From the NCBI GenBank assembly GCA_001643675.2, contig LSRY02000012.1:312501-376500 (forward strand): a DNA stretch of 64,000 nt, written 5' to 3'. A program made the translations under genes and the position numbers. This stretch comes from Monocercomonoides exilis (lineage: Eukaryota; Preaxostyla; Oxymonadida; Polymastigidae). The notes beneath the pieces were generated by a model. It was given only the letters and a program-made list of their open reading frames with translations, was not told where the DNA came from and did not search any database. This document shows positions 33,950 to 47,000 of this stretch, piece by piece. Positions within the stretch are counted from its first letter, which is position 1. Each line of letters opens with the position of its first letter.

Positions 33950-35098
33950 TCAGGATTTTTTATTTTCCGAAGCTTGACTGCTTGATGTTGGATCATCACA
34001 TGGACACTGTTCGGTTGATGCAGAAGGAGCAGAAGAAGATGATGTACACTCGCTGCCCTTTTGCGGAAGATCACTCACATATTGTGTGAGATATTTTCGT
34101 TCTGCGCCTATTGTTGTGAATGGACCATGACCTGTTTGGGATGTATTAAAATTAAAAAAAAACTATAAAACTCTAACCTGGAAGAACAATTAGTCCATCA
34201 TTTAGAATTAATAACTTATTTTTTATTGACTCTTTAAGCATGATTCTACTTGCTCCCTAAAATAATTTGTGAATATTCATTGAAAGAAAAATCGTTCATA
34301 ATACAAAGTCTAATAAAATTTAAAAATGTCGAACTGGACCGCGTGTGTGACCTTTTAAAAATAATTTCAAACATGCAAATTGAGATAATCAAACAATAAA
34401 GAATATAAAACAAAAAATAATCATCATACCGACTCTAAAAAAAAAAGAAAAGAAAATCAAATAGAAACAATACAATTAATATTTTTAATGCGTCAAACCC
34501 CTGGGCAAAGATTGTATCTCCAGTCATAATTAGTATATCTGGTATGTAAAACGAACACGAGCCAGGGGAATGTCCTGGTGTGTGGATAATTGTACCCTTG
34601 AAACGGCCAAAATGAAATTCTTCTCCTTCATGGTGATCTAATATGTCTGGTACAGACGTGTCATTGCATACTTTACATATACGCTTTTTAAAGGCAAGTT
34701 GTTTGTGGTAAACTGATTGATCACGAGAATGAACAGTTATTGGACATTTCAAATACTCTGCAAGCTGTCCTGTAAAATCTACGTGATCAAAATGACCGTG
34801 GGTATCTTAAAAAAAACCGTTATTATGAAATTGCATGAATTGGCAAAAACAAACATTACACACAATACACATGATTTATTTTTAGAGAAAGTTCTTTTAC
34901 ACGTTGAACAACTTTGTCTTAATACGAATAACAACATATTTATCATGTAAATTACTTTTTAATAACTTTACCTTGACTGCCTCCACAATCAACTATAATT
35001 CCTTCTTTTTCATCCTTATCATAAAGAAGAATAGAATTGCTTTCAAGCTCAGTTACTACAAAAATCTCTAATTCAAATGGAAAATGAAAACGAGACAT
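33950..35098 (-). CDS. metallo-beta-lactamase-fold hydrolase, glyoxalase II-like
   Basis: Exons are 35,098-34,972, 34,805-about 34,499, then 34,256-34,178 and 34,131-33,950. The junction between the second and 34,256 exons is not fully resolved, and one or two tiny exons may lie there. The protein begins MSRFHFPFELEIF. It has the metal-binding motif THGHFDHVD (motif 2), HTPGHSPGS (motif 3), GDTIFAQG (motif 4) and LPGHGPFTTIGAER (motif 5), the order expected for MBL hydrolases of the YcbL/hydroxyacylglutathione hydrolase group, which cleave thioesters with two metal ions. The C-terminal 35 residues are Ser/Cys-rich and extra to the family. There is no signal or targeting peptide. It follows the NDC1-like gene on the same strand after 93 bp. 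Confidence 0.85.
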
Positions 35099-35191
35099 TT
35101 TGTAAAATTTGATCTATTCATCTAATTTATTATTATGAACAAAAAACAACTTTTAGTGTGGTGTGAACTTATCAGAATTTATGAAGTGATT

Positions 35192-38100
35192 CTAAATTTT
35201 ATGTTCTAAAAATTGCAGGAGAATTGCTTTTTCTTCTTGGTTGAATCTGTTCAATGCAGCTACAATTCTGGGTCTATAAGTTTGAATGATTGAGCGAAGT
35301 GAATTATGAAGAACTAACAAGTATAATTATAATTGAATAAATAAAGCAAGCAAAATAAAATGACAGAACAAACCTTCTTTGAGGTGAGTCAGTTGGGTAT
35401 ACCCAGAATATCGTTTACGCTCTACGAAATCCAAATCTGTCCTGCTTCCACTTATTTTCTTTGAAGCTTCTGGGAATGCCATCATTTCCAGCACAACCTC
35501 CAGCTCTTCCACTCTCCTCCACAAAACAAGGAATATCGAGACGACTCCTTCCAGCGACAGGTTCTGCGACAGAGTGGAGAGGAGATCGTGGGACGCAGAG
35601 GAAAGAACGATGTCTGTCACCACAGCCACCGCAGAAGCGACAGATGAGGCATCCTGAAGAGCAAACAGCGCAAAGAGACTCTGAGGCGGGGCAGCAGCAA
35701 AAGGCGAAGGAGCAGGATGGCGGAGGGCAACTGAGATGAATCGAGAGATCTGAGAAAAGGGGAAGAAACAGGCAAAGAAGTGAATAAGCCTTCTGATGAA
35801 GAAAAAGACGGATGCGCCAATACGCAGGAAGAAGAGAAGGAAAGACCTCAGCAAAGACTTGAGAGGGTGCACAAAGATCGAATAGAGCCCCTTTCCAATG
35901 TATTTTGCAACCCTCTTCTTGTTTGTGACCTGAGGATTGCGTATCTTGTCCTGGTTCAGCTGAGAGCGCCAGCTCTTTCTCTTCTTCTTCGACATGAACA
36001 CACCGAGAATGTAGATGACCGTGTCATCGTCCTCTTCTGAGTCTTCCCGCGCAAAAAGCGTCGATGCTGGCTCGGACTCCTCCTCAGACAGCATTCTCGC
36101 ACCTGAATTGATGATTGCCTGCTGTCTTGCTGCAGATTCAAGCAGATCGCTGCTCTCGCTGCTGCTTTGGCTGCTCAGAGATTTCAGTGCTTTCGCTGCG
36201 GATTTGCTTTGTTGCCCATTCGATCTGTCTTTGCTCTTTTCTCTCTTCTTCATTCCTGTTGCTGCCTTCCGATCTCTTTCTGTAATAAACGAAGCATCAA
36301 ATATTCCGTTCCACTCTTCGTTCTCAGAGTTTTCAATGTATTCTCTTTCCATGTATCCTCTAAACTGTGGCAGTGCTGTTGAAGTGTACTGGCTGCCTCT
36401 TTGTCTGCTAAATGTGTTGTATTTGCTGCTGTCTCTGGTGCCAAAGATGCTCTTTTGCCAATCTGGCTGATCCCCATTTCTTTGCTCTGGACTCAGGCTC
36501 CCATTAACACACAAATCAAAGAGAGTTATGCCGGCAGAATGAAGTGGTGGCGGAGGGGGAATAAGCGAGCCAATAAACGAAGCATCGTCTGCTTCCACTT
36601 GCCTCTCAATCTGATTGTCTCCATACAGCGGCGACTTGCTCACTTCCCTCTGAAACTTCTGCACAAAGAACGAAAGCGGAACGAAGTGCATCTGTTTGAA
36701 AGATGGAGCAAAGAGTGGTGTCTTTCCAGTGACTGCCATGCTCTTCCGTTTGAGTGAACGAGAGCTGCTGCCACACGAAAGCATGTCTTCAGTTGTCCTC
36801 CACATCGAATTCTCCACCACTCGCCGTAAAAGTCGGATGGAGCGCAGATCGTCGACAGAAAGCAGTGTGAAGAATGGAAGCGGATTCAGCGGTTGGCGCA
36901 GGCTGAAGCTGCGTCTTATCTTTTGGCTGTCTTCGTGCTCTCTGATGGCTCTGTCGATGCTCCCTTCATCGTCTGCATGCTTTCCCATCAGCAGACTCAG
37001 CATCCGGATCTCATCACCTTCGTCAGCTGGCTGCTCAGATGAGTCTTTGAAGGCGATAGATTTGCCAATGCCGGATCCGTCTCTGCTCTGCTTCTGCTTC
37101 TTCTCTCTCTTTCTCTGCGCTTTTTTCCATCTTCCTCTAACAATCGCCTCTTCCGTCGCTGAAAGCAAGTAACTGTTCAGATTGATGGGAATTGCGCTGC
37201 TTCTCTCCAAAAAGCGCAGAATTAGCTGAAGAGCAGGAAAGACAGTCTCTTGAAGAAGGTGCCCACTGTTATCTGAAAGGATGATTGAACAAGCAAGAGA
37301 AGGGTCATTTATTGCTTCTGAAGGAAGCTGTTGATCAACTCCCATTTGAGATAAAGCAGCAAAAGAAGAAGAAGAGGAGGAGGAGGATGATGCTGAAGCA
37401 GAAGCAGAACGAGGTGAATTCCAATTCTGATTGAAAGAAGAAGAAGAAGAAGAAGAAGAAGGCACAGCTTCAGATGGTTGAGACTCCAAAGATTGGGACT
37501 TGCGCTTTGGACGCGGAGGTTTCATTCTCTTTTCGAGTTCAGAAATGATCAGCCTGCGTGTCAGAGGGCTGCAGAGAACGGGGTAGTTGCTCTTCTGTCT
37601 GCTGACCGGCAGAGGCGCATTGAAGTCCATTGAAGAAGGAGACGAAGACTTGCAGTTGGACAGCGAAAGACACAGCGACTGTGCCAGAAAGCGGATGATG
37701 ATTGTTTCGTTTTCTGCCTGCTGCAGCTTCATCACCGACGGGTTCAGCAGCGCAGAAATGTCTGTGTCGTCCACACGCTTTGCAATCTCCACTTTGAGAG
37801 AAAGAGAAGTCTGGATGTTTGCCAAGTTGTCGCTCACGTAATCGTCATTGAACACAAACCAATCGTCTACCCACTCTGCAAACTTCTTCGGAATCCACGT
37901 GATGAACGACGTTGCATGGGGAACAGAAGACTTAATCTCGACCTCTTCTTTCGAGTTCCAAAGGTCCAGTCGCTTGATGCGATAGAGGAAACGCCTCAGA
38001 GGATGCCCGAAATGGCCTCTGTTGTTCAGCTCTGATGTCAGAGGCGACGAGAAATACCACGAAAACAGCGAAGAGGCAAGAGACACACCGAAGATGAGCA

Positions 38101-39324
38101 CAGTTGAGAAGAGACAGAAGTGCTTCTCAAAATCAGCTAATGATATCCACATATCATCACCGCTGCCAAACACCATGTTGCCAAACATCGACCATCCTTC
38201 GTCTTTGCCAAACAGAAACGAGTCAACGCTGACCAACAGACTTCGCAATCCATAAAGCAACCCCTTGATCAAGCGAATGACGATGAAGGAGCTTTCTTGC
38301 GGATCTGATGAAGAGTAATAAGACTCGTACAAAGAATGAACAAACAGAGAATTTGGAGTGAGAGGGGAAATGTGGTTGCGGAAGGGGTAGGCACGGAAGA
38401 GCGGTCTGATGACAAAGGGAACAAGGAAGGAAGCAGTGATCAAGAATGAAAGAGATTGTTGCATGCCCATGCAGATAGCTCGAGACAATGAGCATATTAA
38501 TGGAGCATGTGTTACGATGGGATAAGATGTTGTGTGAATTGATGAGGAGGATGATGTTGAGGAGTAACTGAAAGCATCAAACGAAGGCGAGAATGCAGAA
38601 GGTGAAGGAGTTACAGCAGGAGAACTTGAGTTTGGAGGCGAGGGAGAGGCATAAAATATAAATACGATAAGCATTGTAATAATCACAATGAGAAGAATCG
38701 ATTCTTCTGGAATAATTAGGTCTCCTCCTTCATATAAGAATGGTAATCTTAAAATCCTCAAAGAAGATATTCCATAAACTGCTGACATCGATATCGAAAA
38801 GGCAAATAATGCTGCCGTAATTGTAATAATCAAAGATAACACAGATTTGATAAAGGATGTGCCAAAACGAGATGATGGATGAGATAAATTTGTAAATGTA
38901 GTCCATGGAGATGTCACAGCTATATTAAACGGAAAAAGTTGGATATGGATGAGTGAAAGCAAGGTGATGGTGAATGGTTGAGAAAAATGAACGATCCCTT
39001 TCAAAAAAGAAACGAAGTTGAAGTACAATGTTTCGAAAAATCGAAATATCGGATTTGGATAAAAAGTCCTTGGAGTAGTAAATATAGATTCCCAAATCTT
39101 ATGAGCTTTTCGATGAAAAATGCTGTTTTGGTGCAAGCTTGACACCGATTCTCCATCTTTAAACAATAAAAAAATATTGAAACATAAAATCCAAATAAAC
39201 AACATTATAAACAAAGTTCATACATTGCATTGGAACATGGGAAAATATAATCCAGTGAATAATTGTTAAAGGAATCCAATAAAGCAACAATCTTTTCAAA
39301 TAGTAAAATGATTCAAATTCATGG
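35192..39324 (-). CDS. NDC1-like nuclear pore membrane protein (tentative)
   Basis: A large multi-pass membrane protein of over 1300 aa. An upstream exon at 39,324 down to about 39,236 encodes a first membrane helix (RLLLYWIPLTIIHWIIFSHV). The main exon runs from about 39,160 to 35,374. The last exon (35,313-35,192) encodes LHNSLRSIIQTYRPRIVAAL and ends at TAG. Six or so membrane segments occupy the first 420 residues. A soluble, Ser-rich region follows, then a helical C-terminus (ASHDLLSTLSQNLSLEGVVS, then LWRRVEELEVVLEM). This layout and the C-terminal helices resemble NDC1, which anchors nuclear pore complexes. The similarity is weak and judged by eye. The exon carrying the start codon was not found; a candidate at about 39,450-39,400 does not join in frame. 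Confidence 0.55.
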
Positions 39325-39696
39325 GCTGAAATGAAATAAAAATGGAAATAAAATGTTCATTCAATGAAACAATTATTGTTAATAAAAGTTATTACGTTGT
39401 ATATTGGTGTTAAATTTGTTATAAAGAAAAATACAAATTTCAACATAAATGTCAAATGATCAGTGCACACATTGCTGATGGCTTGAATATGCAATGATTA
39501 CCACAAGCGAAAAAAGCTTAAAAAATAATTTAAATGATTTATTTCTCCGCTTTCTGAACAGATTCCGAAAAAATGAGCCAGAAGCTTCCATGAATAAATT
39601 TCAGAATTCATAAAAGGGAAAGATCAATAAAATAGAAATGTTTGAATAAACTAAAACAAATGCAAAATGTGATGAGTAATATGTAATATATCGTAA

Positions 39697-42600
39697 TTAA
39701 AATTCTTCGTAATCTGTGTTATTGATTTCATCTGCATCTGATCCTTCTTGAACATTCTCTGGTTCACTTGTTTGATCATGAGTTTGTTCAAAATCATCTC
39801 CATAGTCTTCGTAATTCTCTTCGTTATCTTTCTTTTCAGCATCTTCTTGCTCACCAGAAGGTTCAACATTTTCATCTACCTGCTGTTCCTCCTTTTCAGA
39901 TGCGGCTGTGTCTTCAAAAGGATCATCTTGATATGTATTCTCTCCTTCTTCTCCTGTTTCATCAAAATTATTCCCGCTGTCTTCTGGTTGTGGCTCTGGT
40001 TCCTGTTCTTCTTTTGTTTCTTCCCCTTCCCCTTCCCCTTCTTCCGCAGCTGTTTTATCTTCTTGCTTTTCTTCATCAGCATCGTCGTCGTTGCTCGAGT
40101 GCAACTCATCAAGATAGTCATTGTCACGTTGTTCATCATCTTTTGTGTGCTCCTCATCCCAATTGTCTTCTTCATCGTGTGCTTCATTCAGCTTATCATC
40201 AGCTGCTGGCTCCTCTGTTGCATCGACCGCATCGAGCGATGCTGGTTCCTCTTCGCTGGTCGCAAACTCATCAGCCTGCAGCGTGTCCATAAACCCCTTC
40301 GGAGATGGAGATGAGTCTCCTTCATCATAAATGTTGCCGCCATCTGCTGATGAGTGCAGATAGTCGTCTGTGTTCGAGCGCGATGCTCCTTTCAGCGACG
40401 CAACAGACTGCCGCTCTGACTGCAGCACAGACGCTGCGGCCGATCCGCTTCGGGACGCCACTTTTGAGTGTTGCGATGCGGTTGAGCGAACAGATGCTGC
40501 TGAAGGTGCTCGTGACAGCTTCTGTGTGGATGAGCGGGCAGATGCGATGGACGAGGCACGAGACGGAGGAAATCCTTCTGTGGGTGCTGTGGCTGTGAAT
40601 GATGAGTGGGCAGGAGAAGAAGGAGAGAAGGGACCCTGAGAAGGAGAGGATGGCTCGTCGAATGGGCTGTAAGAAGAAGCAGAAGCAGAGGCAGAGGCAG
40701 ACGTGACTCGTCGAGATGAAGAAGAAGAAGTATTTTTGTGTGAAGGTGGTTTGGATGAAGTGGAGTTGCTTGAAAATGGGTTGGATGATGAGATGCGAGA
40801 TGAAGGTGTTGCTGGAGAAGATGGCACAGGAGTGGGTGAAGAGGATGGAGACAGCGAGGGTGAAGAAGAAGGCAATGATGATGCAGCAGATGCAGAAGAC
40901 ATTTGAGTGCGGTGTTTTGCGCGAGACTGCGACGCATGCTTCTTCAGCGACTGCAAAATTCCCTCTGGAAGATTCTGCGCTGCTTTGCATATGTCACAGT
41001 CCGTAGACTCCACTTTGCTCACAACCTGTTCCAGATTCGGCATTGCTGTCTGGAGCGGCAGCAGAACTTGTGCTCTGATGTTGACTGTTCCAACAGCCTC
41101 TGTTGTCATCTCAACGCTGTCGGTGTCCAAAGTGGAAGAGACACCACTTCGCTTTTTCTTCGGCTGCACACGATAAAGTGTCACGGTTTGCTCGATGTCT
41201 TCATACGACTCCACAAACGCTGCCAGCGAGAACACACTGAATGTTGTTGAGAAGAGAAAAGAAGATAGACATTCATTTCATATAATGATATAATCAAACA
41301 TAAATAAATAATTAATAATTTTCATTTTATTTTTGGATGCACACCCTTTGGCCACCATTCGCGTTGGAGCAAAAGAAAGGCCTAACGCTGCTCCATTAGC
41401 AGTTGGAGGCAGACCCGAAGTGCGTCCCATTGTCTGAGGCGGGGCGATGGCATACAACTCAATCGAAGCTGTGTGGCGAAGGATGTCGTGAATGAAGTAT
41501 GGTTTCACAGCCACGCGATAACGCGCACACAAATCAAAACGGGGCTTCAGACCGACAATGTCGTTGGATTTGACAGAGTCGAATTCGAAGAAGTCGACAA
41601 TGACAAATGTCTGGAGATAAGACAGCGGAGATTGTGTTGGTGCTCCTCCGCTGCCGATTGAGAGGGAAGAGAAGAACGACTCCATCAGCGATGCTTCTGT
41701 CACGTATATCAGCATAATCGTCTCGCCTGGCTCAATCTTGTTTTCAATCGGCGCAACCTGGTCAAACATCCCGTGGTCCATCACACGCTCAGTCAAAAAC
41801 GAGATCTCTTCTGCTTTCAGGTCGAGCTGCCTCATCAGCTCCGACTCCCTCTTCCGTCTTCGCTCTTCCTCCAGCTCCTTCTTCAGCCGGTCTGCCCTTT
41901 CCTTCTCTCTCTTCACGTTTGCCCGCTCTCTGTCTCTGTCTGCACGCAGCCGCCTGTTCTCTTCTCTCAAACTGTCTCTCTCTTCGTATCCTTCTATTAA
42001 CTTCTCAATCTCAGACGGCTTCTTTCCCATCTCCTTCCACTTCCCAATGATATACACAGCCTTCTCAATGACTTCTCTCCCTTCGCCCATCACCCCGCGG
42101 AAGGGCTTGAGCTTTTCCTCCAACTCCTTTCTCAGCTTCTCTTCTCTGCTGAGGCGCTCTTTCAACTGCATTATTTCTCTGTCTCTTTCGCGGATCGTCT
42201 CATTCGCTGCATTCAGCTGCCTCCGCAAATCTTGTTCGTTCTCCAAAAACTTCTTGAAGCGCAGTTCGTTGTTCTTGTCAATGTCTGATTGAGTCAATTT
42301 ACTCTGAAAAAAAGTTGTTTTCGCATTTATTTATTTAAAAATAAGTAAATAAAAATGTTTATAAGTGATGACATGAAATTTTCAAGAAAAAAAAAATTAG
42401 AAAAAGAAAAAGAAAGAAGTTAAAAAAAAAGCACACATCTGCCTTCCACTGCTCAATCAGTTTTTGTTGATGTTCTAACTGTTTGTTGAGCGAATCAGTC
42501 AGAATTTCAAGTTCGTCTATCTTCTTTTGAAGTTGCTCATTCAATTCTCTCAACTTCTTCAGCTCAGCGTCTTTTTCATTCACTGCAAATGTCAGTTCGT

Positions 42601-43876
42601 TCACTCTGTTTCTCAGCTAAAATGCCAAAAAGCACCATTGAATTAACATTACAATTGCCAATAAGAGAAAGTCAAAATGGATTAAAATAATATTTCACTG
42701 TTTTGTTTTTATGAAGATATTTGAGACAAACCTCTTCTCCAAATTCGATTGCCTCGTCGCGCTCCTTCATCAATGTCTCGTTTGTAAATTGTTCTTTTTT
42801 CAGTTGCTGTTGGTTGGTCAATAAATCGCCTTGTAATTGTCGCATTTCTTCAACGCGTGCTAACATCTGCTCATGCATCTGCTGTATTGCAGCAGACATA
42901 GCTTCATTATCCTAATAAAACAAACATTATATTCGACAAATTGTTTTTAAAGAAAAAAGAACGAAAAAAAGTGTTAATGATTCGTTGCAGAGGCGTAATC
43001 ATACAAATTGGCCGTCATCTTTTTGTCTGTCAATTTCCATTTCATCCAACCGTTCACGAAGTTTTTGGTTAATTTCACTAAGTTCATCAATTTGACTTCT
43101 CATGTCTGCCACTTGACTTAATATTTCAGGGCTGGTAACAATTGATGTTTGCGTACTGGATATTGAATCGCTAAAATCAGAATGAGGAATTGACCCTGCA
43201 CCAAAAGAACGCTTCGATGAGCTTCTTCAAAAATAAAACGTGAATGACAAATACGAAATTGAGTCAAATAAGCAAACGATCCAAGTGCAGCTCTTGATTT
43301 CTGAAAATCAAAATAATTAATTCATTAATCCTATTTAAAAAAGTTATAAATAAAAGCACACTGCAGAAGGGGGACGTCTATTGTCTTTAAGATAAGGATG
43401 GGATCGCTTTGTTATTATTTGTCCGCCTAAACGTTTCTTTTGAATCTTTAAGAAAGGATTGAAATCAATAATGAAATACAATTTCAAAATAGAAAAAAAG
43501 AAACTTCTCTTTCAAGTCTTTCATTAGCAGCTTTTTGTTGCTCAACTTCAGCATCAAGTATTCCCATCATTTCTTGCGCTATGGCAGCAGCAGCAGGATC
43601 TTCTCCTATTTACAAAATAATAAACATAAACAAATCATCATTCATAAAACTGATTGTCACATAAACAACAATATAACTTGCACGATCTGCCTTGTATCTT
43701 TGTTTAAATTGCTCTCTAATTCGCATGATAAGCGTTGATTGTTGCATAATATCTTTCTCAAGAGCATTCTTTTCCCTCTTCAATTTATCAACTTCACTTT
43801 CTAAAGAATAAATTTTTTCTTCCGACTCACCTTCAGAGGAAGGTCGATGCCTCTTTTCTCCTGGGCGAGTTGCCAT
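39697..43876 (-). CDS. RPGRIP1L: RPGRIP1L-like ciliary transition-zone protein (coiled coil plus C2 domains)
   Basis: A multi-exon gene with at least nine exons. It starts MATRPGEKRHRPSS at 43,876 (exon 1 to 43,678) and ends at TAA 39,697. The N-terminal half is coiled coil (exons near 43,600, 43,400, 43,100, 42,850, 42,550 and 42,290-41,800). A C2 domain follows, with TFVIVDFFEFDSVKSNDIVG and RFDLCARYRVAVKPYFIHDI, the signature of RPGRIP1/RPGRIP1L C2 domains (F-x-D-F-E with a downstream Y-x-V-x-x-x-x-x-F). A 108-bp intron (41,344-41,237) leads to a second C2-like segment (SYEDIEQTVTLYRVQPKKKR) and a long Ser-rich then Glu/Asp-rich tail. In other eukaryotes this protein sits at the base of the cilium and organises the transition zone. 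The acidic tail is unusual and could differ from the RPGR-binding domain of animals. Confidence 0.75.
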
Positions 43877-44056
43877 TTGAATGTTTATTTGAAATTAATA
43901 AAAAATAAATAATGGCAGTTAGTGATCAAATAACAAAAATTCTTTGTAATATTAAAAATTAATTAATGTTGAAAATACGAAAAAAAAAGGGGGAAAAATC
44001 ATCTCTTTATTCATGAAAATCAAATAAATAAAATATGAGTGAATATTTTCTTTGAT

Positions 44057-47000
44057 TTAAAAGTAATCAAAGAAATCAACATCGTTCTGAAACTGTTGCT
44101 GCTGTTGAGGATTCGATGTGACGGGCTGAGATTGAGCAGAAACATAAGAAGCAGGCTGAGAAGAGAAAGAGTCCGAGTCGAAGAAATCATTAGCGTCTCC
44201 AGAAGATGATGTGAATGGAGGATTTTGAGATGTGGTTGGTTGATTTGTCTGAATATTTGTAGTGGAGAAAGGCTGAGTCAAAGAAGAAGGCATGTTGCCG
44301 GCAGTGTTATAAGAAGGCTCAGCTTGGTGAGCAGAAACAGGTTGATGTGACAAAGATAAAGATGAAGGTGAAGAATTAGAATTAGAATTCGAATTCGAAT
44401 AAGAAGCAGTCGGAGGAGGAGGAGGAGCAGGAGCAGCAGCAGCGAATGGAGAAGGACCAGAGGGGAAGTCATCCATTGGAGGTCCACCGAGTGCATCGAA
44501 GAAGTCGATGTCATCTGCAACTGACGGCACAACTGGCTTAGAAGACGCCTCTGTCTGTGCAGATGGTGCAGTCAGTGCAGTTTGTGCTGTCATATGTGCA
44601 TTTTGTGTGTTTTGTGTGTTGTGTGCATAGAATGCGTCCATGTTGTCATACGAAGGCTCCTGCTGCACAAGAGCTGGCTGATATGTCTGCTTCGGTGGCT
44701 GTGCAGACGCTGTTGGCTTTGTCTTCGGCAGCGGCACAACATTTCCCACTGAAAATGGCTGGTCAAATGAAAACTGGTCTTCCTCCACAACACTTCTGCC
44801 TGCCTCCCTCTGCATCGCTTCTGCACCAATCGAAGTCTTGTTTGTTTGTGTGCTGAATGGAGAATTCAATGGAGAGCTATTCTTCGTGTCATTTTTCACT
44901 GCATTACCAGCAGAAGCCGCTGGTTTCGTTTCCTGTTTGTGAGTCTGCTGCTGATTGTAGTCAAAAGCCATCGAAAATGAAGGAGATTCAAAAAAGCTCT
45001 GGTCGTCTTCCATTGCTGCTGGCACGAATGATGCTGCTGATGCTGTCTTTGAATGTGGCTGAGGAAGTGGTGATGGCTGTGATTGTGATGGCGTTTGTGT
45101 TTGTGGTTGGGTTTGGGCTTGTTCCTGTTTGTGAGGCACAGAGAAAGGAGAAGGAAGATCGCCTGACTGGCTGTGAGAGGGCACATCTGAAGCAAATGGA
45201 AGAGAAGAAGAAGAAGATTGGTGCTTTGTGTGTTTGTTTTGTTTATTCTGTTGTGTCTGTTGGATCTGCTGCTGTGCGGGAGGAAGGGCTGATGTGGATG
45301 AGGATGGTGAGGCTGATGCTGATGCTGATGCTGATGGAGTAGGCACGCTGAATGGCGAGGCGAGTGACTGGTCGTCAAAGAATGAGCTGTCGTCTGTCAT
45401 AAATGAATGTGCTGCTGGTTGTGTCTGTGTCTGAAGTGGACTCACCTTCTCAACTGACTGAGATGTTGGCTGTCGTATCGATTGCTCTTCATTTGTCTGT
45501 TGCTCTGTTTGTTGCAGGGAAATTGGCTTTTCTTGTGTTTTGCTTGTCAAATCAGTGGCAGGCTCAGCTGGTTGCACTGATGATGATAATGATGATGGCG
45601 ATGATGATGGCGATGACAATGATGATGGCTGTATCTCTGCTGTTGCTGTAGATGTTTGTGTTGGTGTTGGTGTTGCAGTGAGCTCATTCGAAATGCCAAA
45701 AACGCTGTCACCGAATGCAGACAGAGAGACACGCACATTTGAGCGGGATCCTCTTGTGCGTGTGGATCTGGACTTGCTGGATGGGGCAGCTGTGGAGAAG
45801 GGCTGGTCAAAGGAGAAGTCAGAGGAAGGAGGAGGAGGAGCAATCGGAGAGGAAGAGGAAGAGGAAGATGGTGGAGGAGGTGCAATATCTGAAGAAGAAG
45901 AAGATGGTAATGATGTCATTGATGAAGATGGAGGTGGTTTCAGAGGTGTGGATGAGGCATTATCAGACATACCTGAAGAAGCTCTGTTCGTTTTATTTGA
46001 AATATCTCCAAAGAAATCGCTGTCTGACGTGTCAAATGGAGAAATGCCATTCATTCCATCTTTTGTCTGCTGCTGCTGTTGTTGCTGTGTTTGTTGTTGT
46101 TGTGAAGGAGGTGAGCTAAGCGGGTTGTTTCCTGCCATCTGCTTCTGTGTCTGCATCTGCCCATCAGCAGAAAGTTGGGAGTTGTCTGCTTTTGCTGCAT
46201 TGCTTAGCTCATCTGGAGACGCAGCCATTTCAAAGTCGCTTGCTGTGAATGAATTCTGCAGGCGATGGCTGAATCTGCCTGTTGCTGACTGCGGTGTCGA
46301 CAGAGAAGAAGCTGGATTAGACGCATAAGACCGCCCTGCCTGCGTTCGTGGCTGCCAATCCAACGGCGATGCTTCTGGCGACTGCTGCAGATTGTTTGCA
46401 GTTGGTCCTTGTTGTTCCTGTGCTTTTCTTGTGTTGCCGCTCGAAAGAGGTGACAATGCTGATGAGTGCATCTGATTCTGTGTTTGTTGCTGTGCCTGTG
46501 ATTGTGATTGTGCTTGTGCCTGTGGCTGAGCTTGTGTCTCTGTCTGTGGAGTGACAGCCACTTTCCTCAGCTCCTTCATGCGTGGATCCATCCCATCGCT
46601 CTTCACTGTCAGCATATCTCCAATCAGCGATGTCACATTTGCACTCGCGGTGCGCCTGCCTCTTCGCGCCCCGCGGCTGCCTCCATACGGTGCAGCTGAT
46701 GCAGATGCAGACGCTGGGCTGCTTTGGAAGGAAGCACCCATCGAAAATAGCGGTGTGTCTGTCGGAGGGGAAGAAGAGGCAGCAGGAGTTGCTGTCTCCT
46801 GCATGTCTGTGGTGTCTGCCAGTGACAGGTCCATAAACCTCCGACTCCGCGAAGACGACGCTACAGCAACAGGAGTGCCTGCACTGGGTGAGGGATATCC
46901 ATCAGACAAGGAGGAGGAAGGCGATTGCTGTCCAGGAGTAGGTGGAGGGAGCGGCGTGGAGATGGAAGACGGGGTCATCGATGGAGACATCTCTGAAGTT

